From NCBI GenBank assembly GCA_007115705.1, contig QXEO01001810.1, forward strand, positions 586,240-650,239: a DNA stretch of 64,000 nt, given 5' to 3'. Positions within the stretch are counted from its first letter, which is position 1. Each line of letters starts with the position of its first letter. Shown here piece after piece: positions 1 through 11,418 of this stretch. The translations under genes and the position numbers were made by a program. The notes under the pieces were generated by a model. The model searched no databases. It was not told the DNA's origin and saw nothing but the letters and a program-made list of their open reading frames with translations. This stretch comes from Dactylis glomerata (lineage: Eukaryota; Streptophyta; Magnoliopsida; Poales; Poaceae).

Positions 1-284
1 CGTCGTCGATCTATAGTTGGATTGGGTTTGTTGGGCAGGCGTTGTCAACAGTGGCGTTATCCTCTAAATAGTCAACAGTGGCATTGTCCCCCAAATAGTC
101 AAGAGTGTGGCATTGTCTCTAATCACACCCGAATCGTAATGCTTATAAGCCTATATATAGCAGACCCTTCCAAATAGATAATGCAGCCAGTGGCAGGTTG
201 AGTAAATTATCTGTACTTCAGAAACCTGTTGTGGAGTCCAAGTCGATGGTGACAGCTACTATACTTTAGAAAGCTCCTGCTAAA

Positions 285-369
285 CCACCTACGCGGTTGA
301 GTAAATTATCTGTAGATGGATACTTTAAATCTGGAGGTGATTCGGCTGGGTGTGGCATGATCTTTAGGT
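285..369 (+). pseudogene. RNase H-like fragment (RVT_3 type), copy A
   Basis: One frame reads KLSVDG, then Gly-Asp-Ser-Ala-Gly, then GMIFR. This resembles the start of the plant RNase H-like domain (KLNVDG...AGAGMVLRD) found in LINE ORF2 proteins and some host genes. An in-frame TAG lies just upstream (about 268-270) and nothing recognisable follows, because the MITE begins at 385. It is a captured fragment, not a gene. The similarity is short, so the call is tentative. Confidence 0.4.
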
Positions 370-384
370 ATGTAAATTGTCTTA

Positions 385-487
385 CTCCCTCTAACCTATA
401 TTACTCTTCATTAATATGAATATGTCTATCATTAAGATATGTCTAGATATATCCGTATTAGTAAAGAGTAATATAGGTCGTAGGGAG
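385..487. mobile_element. Stowaway-like MITE, copy A
   Basis: A 103-bp element begins CTCCCTCTAACCTATATTAC and ends with the near inverted complement (ATATAGGTCGTAGGGAG). TA dinucleotides flank it at 383-384 and 488-489, the TA target duplication typical of Tc1/mariner-derived Stowaway MITEs. The inner sequence continues the inverted repeat, so the whole element can fold into a hairpin. Confidence 0.88.
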
Positions 488-908
488 TATTATCTTCTCG
501 ACTTGCAATTTTCTACCCGACTGTGTTGAAGCTCTTCAAGTCAAATTAACAGCAACTCTAGGAGTGACCATAAACTTGCGAACTGTACAGCGGTACAGGC
601 TACTGAAAACACGTTTTACAGTTTCTTTTGAGCCGGCGCGAAAAAGAGTTCACAATGGACTATTGTTGCTGCTAGGGTTAGAATACCGTAGCAGGTCTTT
701 TATTTTCTTAGTTTCTTTTTCTTTTTTTAGTTGTGTGTATCTGTAGTGTAATTAGGGTATTGCTTGTAGAGGCTGGATGTAATTGATATCTATCGATATT
801 AATATATTCCCTTTATAAAAAACAACAACAGGATGTAGTTTTTGAGAATTCGTTATCATATTTGACACAAAAGAGGCCAGAGATTCACAAAATGAAGCTC
901 CACCACAC

Positions 909-1458
909 CTATATGCGAAGATCAAGCAATGCCGTTGTTGCCTTTGTTGCCGCCGTCGCCAGATCACGGGTGGCGCTCGCCGGATCACCACCATCAGCAC
1001 GACGATCACCTACCTCTATCGGAACGACAATCATTACCTCCATTGCACGACGAGCATCAAGGAGCACTTTCCTCCTCCTCAATGTCCTCGCCATCGCTGA
1101 AAGAATCAAGTGGCAAAGACTGTCGACCTGATTCCCATTTAGAAGATCCACAAAGGAGTTTGGAACCCCATTTACATCGTTGCTACATCGCAATTTAATC
1201 TAATCACTTCGAGCGAAATAGTACGGCCACCACATTGGAAAGTTTGAATTTTCATACCTCTCGGGCTTATCGTTGAACACTTGCGGGGCGTTGGTCTTGT
1301 CGTTGTGCATGGTGTCAACGAAGGATGGCGGTGGAGTGACCAGAGGATGGCCGGTGCGGTGCACAGTATGCTTCTTTGAGGCTTCTCCCGCCCGCTTCCG
1401 CGCGCTTCCGCGGTGTCCGAGGACGCGTTTTGGGCGTCGGTGCAGAAATGGTGGTTTT
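909..1458 (-). pseudogene. PIF/Harbinger ORF1-like fragment, copy A
   Basis: On the minus strand, two frame-shifted stretches can be read in order. The first (about 1458-1203) contains PPPSFVDTMHND and NFPMWWPYY. The second (1193-909) contains GVPNSFVDLLNG, followed by low-complexity Arg/Ala/Asp-rich sequence. FVDLL-type motifs ahead of a Myb/SANT region are common in ORF1 proteins of plant PIF/Harbinger elements. No Myb domain or DDE transposase is visible here. The fragment is cut at 1458. The family call rests on weak similarity plus the terminus at 5034. Confidence 0.35.
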
Positions 1459-2619
1459 AAATATGAACTGATCAAAATACGTATAGTCTGTTGAGTATAT
1501 GTCATATATATGTGGTTTTTCAGGACAAAATAAACGCCATTATTGAATTTGCATCCAAAACCATTTTCTTATAATCGTATATTTTTGTTGCTAAAAATAA
1601 ATTATATTATAAGAAATCTTAAATTTAGAAGTTCCAAGTGTGTCTAAATATTAAAGAATATGGATTAGAAAATATTTATATTTTACGTAGGTAGGAGGTC
1701 GCACTCACACATTTGTGTGCCATAGTTTTAATTCAAAATAAATAGTTGGTAGTAAAGAGGTCGCACTCACACATTTGTGTGCCATAGTATAATTTAGAAA
1801 ATTAGGTAGGAGATGTTTACATATTTTATACCATTATAGTTGGAGTATGGCATATGTACATATGTGGAGGATTGAATATCAAACTAAAAATGACTTCCCG
1901 TTGGATATGGAAGTGGAGGAAATAGATGCACAAATATCTGACATTTTTAAATATTATTTTAGATTTACTAATAGTACGATACTTTCAGGTAGTAAAATTT
2001 GATAAAGAGTGTGGTCACGTGTGCAGATAATCCATATAGGGAAAACGATGATCACATAACTGGATTTATGAATATGTTTTTCATGCAGATAAAATTGACC
2101 TACTTAACGATTGCAAATAGAGAAAATACTAAAATGGAAGAGCCCGAGCACAGAGCATATGCACAAATATTCATGAAACTGAGTCCGTTTTGCTAGAGTA
2201 AGTAATGTTTAAATTTTCAAGACGCTCTTAAAATCAGTTTTGGAGTTAGTGGCAAAAAGATTAAGATCAATCCACAGGGATATAGTGTAGCAACTATGAC
2301 ATATTAGTCTCCGTTAGACAACAAGATAATAGCAAGAAAATCCATTTGTGTGGACTTCAATCTCTTTTCAAATCATTGAGAGATATGATATATATGAATT
2401 GAATTACAAGAGATTTAATTTTTATTATACATTATTTCATGTGGAAAATGACCATACACTCTAGTTTTCAAATGAGATAACAAATCATTAAACCACAAAT
2501 TGAATATTTTTCCTTGCATATGGTATTCTAAAATCAAACTATTAACTTCCGGTCTCATAACATGAATATATTAAGTTATAAATTTATATACAAGAACATC
2601 CAAGGCAATAATCATGATT
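1459..2619. other. AT-rich stretch, probable Helitron interior
   Basis: About 1.16 kb of AT-rich DNA without a convincing gene. It contains a 31-bp direct repeat (1696-1726 and 1758-1788, ending ATTTGTGTGCCATAGT). It runs into the Helitron-type 3' end at 2620-2649, so it is probably the body of a non-autonomous Helitron. No canonical 5' terminus was found. Confidence 0.4.
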
Positions 2620-2649
2620 CCCTCGCATTTGCGAGGGCCAATGTGCTAG
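2620..2649 (+). mobile_element. Helitron 3' terminus
   Basis: A perfect 8-bp stem with a 2-nt loop (CCCTCGCA TT TGCGAGGG, 2620-2637) is followed after 8 nt by CTAG (2646-2649) and then T. This is the standard Helitron 3' end: subterminal hairpin, CTRR, insertion before T. The sequence after it, TTTGACACAAAAGAGG, also occurs uninterrupted at about 884 and 3913, preceded by A, which matches the expected A|T target. Confidence 0.75.
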
Positions 2650-2665
2650 TTTGACACAAAAGAGG

Positions 2666-2929
2666 CTATAGATTCACAAATGAAGTCGGATCAAGAGCAG
2701 TGCTCGCTGGATCACCTCCATCGGCACGACGATCACCACCTCCGTCGGCACGACAATCACCACCGCCATCGGCACGACGAGCATCAAGGCACGTTGCCTC
2801 CTCCTCAATGTTCTCACCATCACTTAAAGAATCAAGCGGCAAAGACGAAATGTCGACCTCGTTCGATTTAGAAAATCCACAATGAAGTTTGGAACCCATT
2901 TGCATCGTAGTCCACCGTAGTCCGTCCAA
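2666..2929 (-). pseudogene. Third, diverged copy of the ORF1-like exon
   Basis: The plus-strand sequence 2651-2900 aligns, with many differences, to 885-1190 (shared landmarks TTTGACACAAAAGAGG, GCACGACGATCACC, CGACGAGCATCAAGG). On the minus strand an 87-codon frame holds repeats rich in Arg, Ala, Asp and Gly. It is a paralogue rather than part of the recent duplication. Its left edge is the Helitron end at 2649. Confidence 0.45.
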
Positions 2930-3313
2930 AAAACACGACGCCGCAACTGCTTGTGGGGTGATTGAAACCGAACAAGGAGCATGACAGTATTATAGTGGAT
3001 CATGTACGGGGGACATGATAAGGGGATGGCGTCGTCGATCTATAGTTGGATTGGGTTTGTTGGGCAGGCGTTGTCAACAGTGGCGTTATCCTCTAAATAG
3101 TCAACAGTGGCATTGTCCCCCAAATAGTCAAGAGTGTGGCATTGTCTCTAATCACACCCGAATTGTAATGCTTATAAGCCTATATATAGCAGACCCTTCC
3201 AAATAGATAATGCAGCCAGTGGCAGGTTGAGTAAATTATCTGTACTTCAGAAACCTGTTGTGGAGTCCAAGTCGATGGTGACAGCTACTATACTTTAGAA
3301 AGCTCCTGCTAAA

Positions 3314-3398
3314 CCACCTACGCGGTTGAGTAAATTATCTGTAGATGGATACTTTAAATCTGGAGGTGATTCGGCTGGGTGTGGCATGATCTTTAGGT
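3314..3398 (+). pseudogene. RNase H-like fragment, copy B
   Basis: Same short RNase H-like stretch as at 285-369, in the second copy of the duplicated block. It starts with the VDG aspartate motif and ends before the MITE. Confidence 0.4.
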
Positions 3399-3413
3399 AT
3401 GTAAATTGTCTTA

Positions 3414-3516
3414 CTCCCTCTAACCTATATTACTCTTCATTAATATGAATATGTCTATCATTAAGATATGTCTAGATATATCCGTATTAGTAAAGAGTAA
3501 TATAGGTCGTAGGGAG
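3414..3516. mobile_element. Stowaway-like MITE, copy B
   Basis: Same MITE as at 385-487, carried along by the 3,029-bp duplication. It has the same terminal inverted repeats and TA flanks, so it was present before the duplication. Confidence 0.88.
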
Positions 3517-3937
3517 TATTATCTTCTCGACTTGCAATTTTCTACCCGACTGTGTTGAAGCTCTTCAAGTCAAATTAACAGCAACTCTAGGAGTGACCAT
3601 AAACTTGCGAACTGTACAGCGGTACAGGCTACTGAAAACACGTTTTACAGTTTCTTTTGAGCCGGCGCGAAAAAGAGTTCACAATGGACTATTGTTGCTG
3701 CTAGGGTTAGAATACCGTAGCAGGTCTTTTATTTTCTTAGTTTCTTTTTCTTTTTTTAGTTGTGTGTATCTGTAGTGTAATTAGGGTATTGCTTGTAGAG
3801 GCTGGATGTAATTGATATCTATCGATATTAATATATTCCCTTTATAAAAAACAACAACAGGATGTAGTTTTTGAGAATTCGTTATCATATTTGACACAAA
3901 AGAGGCCAGAGATTCACAAAATGAAGCTCCACCACAC

Positions 3938-4742
3938 CTATATGCGAAGATCAAGCAATGCCGTTGTTGCCTTTGTTGCCGCCGTCGCCAGATCACGGGT
4001 GGCGCTCGCCGGATCACCACCATCAGCACGACGATCACCTACCTCTATCGGAACGACAATCATTACCTCCATTGCACGACGAGCATCAAGGAGCACTTTC
4101 CTCCTCCTCAATGTCCTCGCCATCGCTGAAAGAATCAAGTGGCAAAGACTGTCGACCTGATTCCCATTTAGAAGATCCACAAAGGAGTTTGGAACCCCAT
4201 TTACATCGTTGCTACATCGCAATTTAATCTAATCACTTCGAGCAAAATAGTACGGCCACCACATTGGAAAGTTTGAATTTTCATACCTCTTGGGCTTATC
4301 GTTGAACACTTGCGGGGCGTTGGTCTTGTCGTTGTGCATGGTGTCAACGAAGGATGGCGGTGGAGTGACCAGAGGATGGCCGGTGCGGTGCACATTATGC
4401 TTCTTTGAGGCTTCTCCAGCCCGCTTCCGCGCGCTTCCGCGGTGGCCGAGGACGCGTTTTGGGCGTCGGTGCAGAAATGGTGGTTTTCTCACCCTATCGG
4501 GCCGTGGAGAATGCGGCGCCAGCATCGACGGCGACAATACTTGCGACGACGACTTGCATGCCCGCGAGATTCCTCTTCTTCATGAAGGTGATGGCAATCA
4601 TGCAGGCAACAACGTCATTTGAAGGGGTACCCCCTTGCCCTGAAGGAGCAGTGGGACGAACCAGTTGAGGCCGCACGGCATGATCAGCGGTGGGCGAGAG
4701 CTCGGTGGGGTACATTAAATCGATTCCGGGTGGTGGCGGCAT
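3938..4742 (-). pseudogene. PIF/Harbinger ORF1-like fragment, copy B with N-terminus
   Basis: Minus-strand coding-like sequence. It begins MPPPPGIDLMYP at 4742, passes a basic stretch (RKPPFLHRRPKR, about 4487) and then the same FVDTMHND and FVDLLNG segments as copy A. Frame changes near 4510 and 4200 and the lack of a Myb/SANT or transposase domain mark it as broken. About 290 bp upstream on its own strand is a transposon-like terminus (5026-5034 with TAA). This fits the layout terminus, leader, ORF1 of a PIF/Harbinger element. It could instead be a captured host exon. Confidence 0.4.
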
Positions 4743-5025
4743 TAGAGAGCAAGTGAAGAGGTAAATCGGCGGCGGCGTGGAGCGCGAGATAGGGATGGAA
4801 TGCGAGGGGAAATGTCCCTCCCACCAAATGTGTAGAATAAGTACGGGAAGCGCTTGGTTTGGCCGCTCGACCTGCGTATGTTCAGTTCAGGGCGAGAGGT
4901 TTTCCCGCACATGTAAAAACATTTCATGGTCACGCATGTTAAGGGTTCCGCTCGAGGCTATTTTTTGCCAAAGACCGATAACAAGCGGTTTATTTATAGT
5001 TTTCACGATTTCATGATCACGGCTA

Positions 5026-5034
5026 GAGTTGCTC
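5026..5034 (-). mobile_element. Probable PIF/Harbinger terminus
   Basis: Read on the minus strand, the sequence is TTA followed by GAGCAACTCTAGCC. This resembles the GAGCA(A/T)CTC ends and TTA/TAA target duplication of many grass PIF/Harbinger elements. Here the putative target copy is TAA at 5035-5037. The partner terminus is not in the window. Confidence 0.4.
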
Positions 5035-5037
5035 TAA

Positions 5038-6167
5038 ATGCTTGCCATGAGGGTCTCAAGCTTGGTTGTGCTCGAAGCCAGCTACCGATTATTATTAGGT
5101 ATAGATATAGAGGTATGCTGAGGCCTCGACGAGGTCGTATGCTTATCTGGTTAAGCGCTGCGGAACACGAGGCCATCATCGCGTCCATGCCTCTCTGCGA
5201 TGAATGGTGCCTTGCTACTGCTCCCGTGGCACCGGAGGTGGCCGCCGGAGGAGCAGACGAGGACCTCACCATAGCGCAGAGAAGCCGCCTGATCGGTCGC
5301 CTTCTAGTGGCCCAAGAGGCGAGGAGGACGAAGGGCTAGACGCCCTGGTTTGCCTTCCTTGGCGGCGCCTGAGGCCGCGCACTTGGCCAGCCCCCGGGCC
5401 TCGGCGCTTGGACCAAGCTCATCCGCGGGTGCCAGCACTTCACGCGCCGCTCTCACGGGTAGCCCGCTCCCAAGCTCTGGATCCTGGGACGACCTGGAAT
5501 AGGCTGCCTCCTAGACCCGCCTCGGTAAGCTTCTCGGGTTAGCATGCACATGTTCCTTTTTGTCGGGTCTTTTGAATTCACGATGCTTCTTTGCTTTCAT
5601 GCAGCAGAGATCTCTCCCTGGAACCCTCAGCCAAGCGGGCCTAGGAAGGTGCCCCCGTGCAAAGGGAGCCCACCAGCAAGAGGCTTAACGAAGCCCTCGG
5701 CAGGGATCTGCGAATCCCTGCAACGGGTAACTCATTTCCCACGTTGTTCAGTTCCCACATCCCTTGCCGGGATGGCCCTTTCCGGGCTAATGCTTGTTAT
5801 CTATTCCTAAGTGCAGATGTCGGGGCCAGCATGGTTGCTGGAGACCTTTCGAGAAGCCCCCTGCTACCAATACCGCCATGCCAACATGTGCACTCTTTTT
5901 GACCACTTTTGTCACCTTTTTGCCAACTTTTTATTCTTATTACCTTCGCGGACAACTGATTTTCCCTTCTCTTGGGTCTACAGCTACCACGTCCTTCCAG
6001 GAGGGTAGGGCAACGGAGTTGGTGGGCATGGCTAGCCGGGACGACGGTCTGAGAGCAGATGGTGCTTCAGGATCTGTTGCCCCGGCACTCCCTACCCACG
6101 CTCCAACTTCTGCCGCAGCCCCAATGGACTTTGTCCAAGAGCTGCTGCGGCAAAGTGCGCCGATGGG
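5038..6167 (+). pseudogene. 'Putative gypsy-type transposon' gene, block 1 (5' exons)
   Basis: Plus-strand coding blocks with plausible introns: GTAAGC at 5525 to GCAG near 5604, and GTAACT at 5727 to TGCAG at 5816. The final exon ends in an Ala/Pro-rich stretch and the residues PMDFVQELLRQSAPMG, where element E1 interrupts it. The style matches the transposon proteins often labelled 'putative gypsy type transposon' (PF04195-like), which lie antisense in some Tat-lineage Gypsy elements. The N-terminal region around 5120-5340 has a frame ending in a stop at 5337-5339. The family call is from general resemblance only. Confidence 0.45.
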
Positions 6168-7802
6168 TGATGCGGGCAGATAACCACCCAGTTGGGAACC
6201 CCAAGAGGAAGGTATGATGAGCACAGTAGCAAGTCTTCCCTCAGTAAGAAACCGAGGTTTATCGAACCAGTAGGAAAAAGCCAAACTTCAGAAGGTGATG
6301 CCTGCTAGCTTCGCGACAGCTCCGGACAATTTACAGGGCGCCTCGTCCAGTGCTTTGCTTTGCACCAGCAGCAACGTGAAACCTGCACACAACACAAATA
6401 AATACTTTGCTCCCAACTTACGATGTGGTTATCAATCTCACCGGCTTGCTGTAAACAAAGGGATGAGCATATCGAGTGGAAAGCAATAGTAATATGCGAG
6501 AAAGTAAACATTGCGAGTAAAAGTAAACGGTAATAGCAATATAAAGGAAATTGGACCGGGGTCCACAGTTCACTAGTGGTGTCTCTCCATAAGATAAATA
6601 ACGACATGCTGGGTAAAAAAATTATAGTTGGGCAATTGATAAAATAAAGATAACGTGCATATGTCAAGAGGATCACTATGGGATTTACTCTGAGCATTAC
6701 AACAAGATACATAGACCACCATCCAACTGCATCTATGACTAATAATCCACTCACGGGGAATCATCCGAGGACCCCTTGAGTATTAAGTTGCGAACAATAG
6801 ATAACTGCATTAAGCAAAGTGTGTAATGTAAATAAAGCGAATGTCCTTAGACACAAGATTGTTGTTTTCTCCCTAGTGGCAACAGCACATCTACAACCTT
6901 AGAGGTTTCTGTCACTCCCCCAGATTAAATAGAGGCATGAACCCAACTATTGAGCATAAATACCCCCCTCTTGGAGTCACTGGTATCTACTTGGCCAAGA
7001 TAGCTACTAACAACGGAGAGCATGCAAGATCATAAACAATATAGAGATAACATAAGATAAAATTTAGAACATCAACTTAATCGTAACACCAATATTCATC
7101 GGATCCCAACAAACACAACATGTAGAATTACATAAAGATGATCTTGATCATGTAGGGCAGCTCACAAGATCTAAACATGAAGCACATGGTGGAGAAGACA
7201 TCCATCTAGCTACTGCTATGGACCCATAGTCCAAGGTAGACTACTCACTCATCGCGTCGGAGGCAAGCATGGCGATGAAGAAGACCTCCGATGGCGATTC
7301 CCCTCTCCGGCAGGGTGTCAGGAAGAGCTTCTAGACCCTCCCAATCTTGGGTCGACAATGGCGGCGGATCGCGATGTGTTTCTGGAAAATTGATCAGGTC
7401 TTTAGGTTTTTCCCGTCGGGGGGTCTTTATAGGCGAAGGGGCGACGTCAGGAGTGGACCAGGGCGGCTTCACCCATAGGGGGCACGGGCCAGGGGCTGGC
7501 CGCGCCACCCCATGGTGTGGCTGGCCCGTGGCCCCCCTCCATCTCCTCTTCGGTCTTCTGGAAGCTTCGTTAAATATTAGGAGGTTTGGCTTTTGTTTCG
7601 TCCAATTCTGAGAATATTTCCTGTGTAATTTTTCTGAAACACAAAAACAGCAAAAAACAGGGAACTGGCACTGTGGCATCTCGTTAATATGTTAGTTCCG
7701 GAAAATGCATAAAAATACCATGAAGTGTAACAAAACATAAAGCAAATGGTGTAAAAACAAGCATGGAGCATCAAAAATTATAGATACGTTTGAGACGTAT
7801 CA
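6168..7802 (-). repeat. E1 3' LTR
   Basis: A 1,635-bp LTR, from TGATGCGGGCAG to GAGACGTATCA on the plus strand. It carries a GC-rich inverted-repeat block (about 7480-7530) next to the promoter region on the minus strand. The polypurine tract lies just outside at 7803-7818 (minus-strand AAGCTTGGGGATGCT). Confidence 0.9.
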
Positions 7803-10533
7803 AGCATCCCCAAGCTTAACTCCTGCTCGTCCTCGAGTAGGTAAGTGATAACAAAAGAATAATTTTTGAGGTGACATGCACCATCACAATCTTGATCATC
7901 TATGTAAAGCATTGAGTGCTGAGATCAAAGAACTTAAAATATGGTCATGAAAGACATAATCTCAATAGAAGAAACTTAGCAACCATGTTATAACATGAAA
8001 AAAAACAAACGAAAGATCATGAAAAATGAAACAATGAAAGTCAAACATGTGTTCAAATCATATGGAAAACATAGCAAATGGTTTTTAGCTTGTCCTTCAT
8101 GGAATAGCAAAACATAAATGCATAGGACACCTTCATGTTTAAAAGGGCGACTAGATACAAATAATTTAAGAACAAGTGAACCATAATCATGAATCAATCA
8201 ATGATAACTTTGGGACAATGCACATTAAACTCAGAATGACAACTATGCTCTATTAGACGGTGCATAAAGGTAGAAGGTGGAGACTCAACATAAAAGTAAA
8301 AGAAAGGCCCTTCGCAGAGGGAAGCAGTGATTAAACATGTGCTAGAGCTTTTCATTTGTAAAACAGAGAGATAAAAATTGGTTTTGAGAGGTGGTTGTCT
8401 TTGTCAACGACTGGCAATGGGGTTCTTACTATCTTCCATACAAAAATGAAGCAAGTTTTTGAGAGAGAGATTGGCACTTTTGTGCTCTTTTATAAAGCTT
8501 GGCACTCCTCCCCACCTTTTTTCCTTTCTCAAACCATGGCTAACTGATTCCATCGGGTGCCCACCAACATTCACATACCATGGAGGAGTGCCTTTTTTCT
8601 TTTCTTTTTTCTCTTTTTTTTGGAATAAAACAATATGGAAGATAGCAAATCCGACCACTACGTCCCCATGAGCTGAAAACAGTGTTACAAAATGAGAAGT
8701 ATTTTGAAGGTTTTTTGAAAGGTAGCACATGAAAATTTACTTGGAATGGCTTGCAAATACCATGCATAGGAATTTATAGTGGACACATTGGAATAACTTG
8801 GTTTTTAGGAGTTGGATGCACAAGTAGAGCTCATACTCAGTACAAAATAAAGGCTAGCAAAAGACTGTGAGCGACCAACTAAGAGAGCAATAACGGCCAT
8901 AATGATGCAAAGCGAGAAAACATCATTAAAAGAAGCATAAAGTGGCATCACAAGTCAAAAACCAAATGATCATAGAGGCTTTAGGCGACTTATTTTGTAG
9001 TCAACATGTGTAAGCATGCGCCAAGTCAACCCAATTAAAGCATCAAAGGAGAAAACCAAATTAATGCTTCCAAATAATAAAAACAACGCATGATTTTTTT
9101 CAAAGGCTCATTAAGCAATCTCAGTCATTTGAGACAAGTCATGCTACAGAAAAACCACTAAGCATACTATCAAGCCTGGCAAGAAAAAGTCTAAGCCGCA
9201 GTCTACACAAGCTCCTTTTTGTACCACTTTTTTGCATGAAACTTTTTCTCTTTTCCAACACCATTCGAACCTTTTTTAAAACAACTCTTTTGATGAATAC
9301 CAACATGGACCAGAGGTCAAAATACACCTTGATGCAAAGATAAAACAAGATCTGAATAAAAATCAAGGCGAAAAACGAAAGCTAAATGCAGTTCTAGAAA
9401 AAGAGAACACTCGTTGAACGATAAGAGTGAAAAATGGAGTGTTCTTGGCAAATGAAAACAAGTAATCTTCTCCAAAAGAAATTTGTTGGGGTCCAACCAT
9501 TTATTGCAGGAAACAAAAGAAAATAAAACTAAAAGCAAAAGTAAAGACGCTCCAAGAAAAACGCATAGTGCATGAAGCAATAAAAATATAGTGTTTTGAA
9601 AGGTGACCTGATTTTTGCCGATAAAGAAGGGGTGCCTCGGGGGCATCCCCAAGCTTTGACGCTTGTACCTCTTGGATATTTCTTGGGGTGCGTGGGCATC
9701 CCCAAGCTTGAGCTCTTGTCTATTCTTCACCTCATCTCATCATTCTCCAATCCCGACACTTGAAAACTTCCTTCATACAAAACTCAACACAATTCTATTA
9801 GCAACATTAGCATAAACATAATAATGAATCAACCCTTATCGGTTCAGATTTCAACTCAAAACCACCACATATATAGCATATACTACTGTAGCAACTTCCC
9901 CAAAAGTTCCGTGATCGAAAGAACTCAAAAAGAAAGCGATCGAGAGGCAAACACAAATAGTGGCAGAAATCTGTCAAAACAGAACAGCTGACAAAGATCA
10001 ATTTTTTCGAGGGTTTTCTGTCACTCAAATCAAAAAGTCTAAACTAATGAAAGTTTGTAAATAACCTGGGGTATATGCACAAGAAATCGCAGGTCAAAAA
10101 GATATCCTGAGATTTTTCACGAATTTTTTCGGTGCAGCACCGAAATCTGTTTCAGGACAGCAACTTCCCCAAATCTTACCTCACTCAAATTAGAGGTTTC
10201 TCTTGGCACAACAACGAAATAAAAATGATAAGGAGAGGTTATTACAGTAGTAATAACTTCCAAGACTCAAATAAAAGAAAAAGAACTAAAAATAAAACAG
10301 TGGGTTATCTCCCAAGAGTGCTTTTCTTTAACGCCTTTGAGCTAGGCTCGGTAATTTGAGAAGATGCTCACATAAGAAATATGAATTGAAGAGAAAGAGA
10401 GCATCAAGGAGCAAATATGAAACACATTTAAGTCTAACCCACTTCCTATGCATAGGAATCTTGTAAAAAAATAAATCAAAGAAGCACATAGTAACAAGCA
10501 TGCGTAGATAAAATAAAAGCAACTTCGGAACTT
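7803..10533 (-). other. E1 internal non-coding region
   Basis: About 2.7 kb without a credible gene. Pieces are shared with E2, E3 and, inverted, with E4: the 8455-8770 part corresponds to E4 51480-51910. The 9610-9710 part has repeated GGGCATCCCCAAGCTT motifs resembling polypurine-tract sequence. Confidence 0.7.
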
Positions 10534-11277
10534 TCAATATAAAGAGAGGTGTTTTAGTAACATGAAAATTCCAACAACCATATTTTCCTCTCTCATAATA
10601 ATTTTCAGTAGCATCATGAAGAACTCAACAATATAAATATCACACTCACCCTCCTTTAAGTATGGAGGGCGATCAAATAAGATATTAGTTAAAGAGTTAC
10701 TCTTATTGGGAGGTAGACATGGGTAGCTCCATTCTTCCTCCTCTTGATCATCACTCTCCTCCTCTTTTTCATCTAATGAGCTTCCAGTTTCAGCAATTTC
10801 TTCTTCCATAGGCTCCTTCAAGGCATTAGTCTCTTCCATTGGAGAGCATCTATTAAGATATTTAAGAATATAGCCATTTTCTTCCTTGTAATTATCAAAG
10901 CAAAATTTAAGTATATCATAAACCTCATATTTATAAGGTACATCATCAGTATTTTCAAGAAAATAAGCAAGTTCGAATGCACCCTTCCAAGCAATAAAAT
11001 CTTCAATTTGTTCCACATCATAAAAGTCATAATTTCCATTAATATAAGAAGATATGGTAACATCATCATTATACTCACATTGAAAAGGGAGGTGTTTATA
11101 CCTCATATAGCAACAAGATTTATCAAAGCAATAAGTAACATTATAAGCAGAGCACACATTTCTAGCAATGACATATAATTTATCAATTTGTTCCCATAAG
11201 TGTTTCCCTTTTTGTGACAAGCGGTGTTCCTCATAATATTTTTGTTGCTCTTCTGTGAACCCACCTTGCCAAAAAGA
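10534..11277 (-). pseudogene. E1 internal ORF remnant, acidic protein of unknown function
   Basis: An open minus-strand frame between stops (about 247 codons) with no early methionine: the first residues after the upstream TAG include FTEEQQKYYEEHRL. It is rich in Tyr, Asp and Glu, has a Glu-rich stretch in its C-terminal half (about 10735-10775), and then reads SYPCLPPNKSNSL. Such ORFs follow the leader in several grass Athila-like elements, but I cannot assign a domain. The lack of a start codon suggests it is no longer expressed as such. Confidence 0.5.
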
Positions 11278-11389
11278 CTAATTTTTTTGTATTTTTGATA
11301 AAACCATGCAAGTAAAAATAAAGTCAAGCAAAACAAAAACAAATTAAAAGATTGTGCATGTGAGACTCCCCTTGCAGAAATCTTCTTTT

Positions 11390-11407
11390 TCCCCGGCAAC
11401 GGCGCCA
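11390..11407 (-). other. E1 primer-binding site (tRNA-Asp type)
   Basis: The minus strand reads TGGCGCCGTTGCCGGGGA, complementary to the 3' end of plant tRNA-Asp. This is the usual primer site of the Athila lineage. It lies 11 nt from the 5' LTR. Confidence 0.88.
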
Positions 11408-11418
11408 GAAAAAGTGAT

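Larger units (their letters stand above)
1..1458. repeat. Duplicated block, copy A
   Basis: This block is near-identical to 3030-4487, at a constant offset of 3,029 bp, with only scattered substitutions. The match stops sharply after position 1458: here the sequence becomes AT-rich, while copy B carries on into GC-rich coding-like DNA. Position 1 is the window edge, so the true left end is unknown. The block contains a short tandem repeat (about 40-120), an RNase H-like fragment, a Stowaway MITE and a minus-strand transposon ORF fragment. Confidence 0.95.
3030..4487. repeat. Duplicated block, copy B
   Basis: Second copy of the 1-1458 block. It differs by a few point changes, for example near 4246 and 4293. 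Unlike copy A it continues beyond 4487 into what looks like the 5' part of the same minus-strand ORF and then a transposon terminus near 5034, so copy B appears to be the more complete version. Seen directly in the sequence; whether it arose by unequal exchange or by transposition is inference. Confidence 0.95.

Noticed and set aside
564..746. 60-codon plus-strand frame (also at 3593-3775)
   Set aside because: Duplicated with the block, no recognisable domain, and sits in AT-rich filler; chance frame.
1459..1500. Possible Helitron 5' end at the break in the duplicated block
   Set aside because: The sequence after the break lacks the TCT(A/C)TA start typical of plant Helitrons; a TC at about 1471 is not enough.
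5940..6284. Minus-strand 114-codon frame across the E1 left edge
   Set aside because: It spans the junction between the split gene and the E1 LTR, so it cannot be ancestral.
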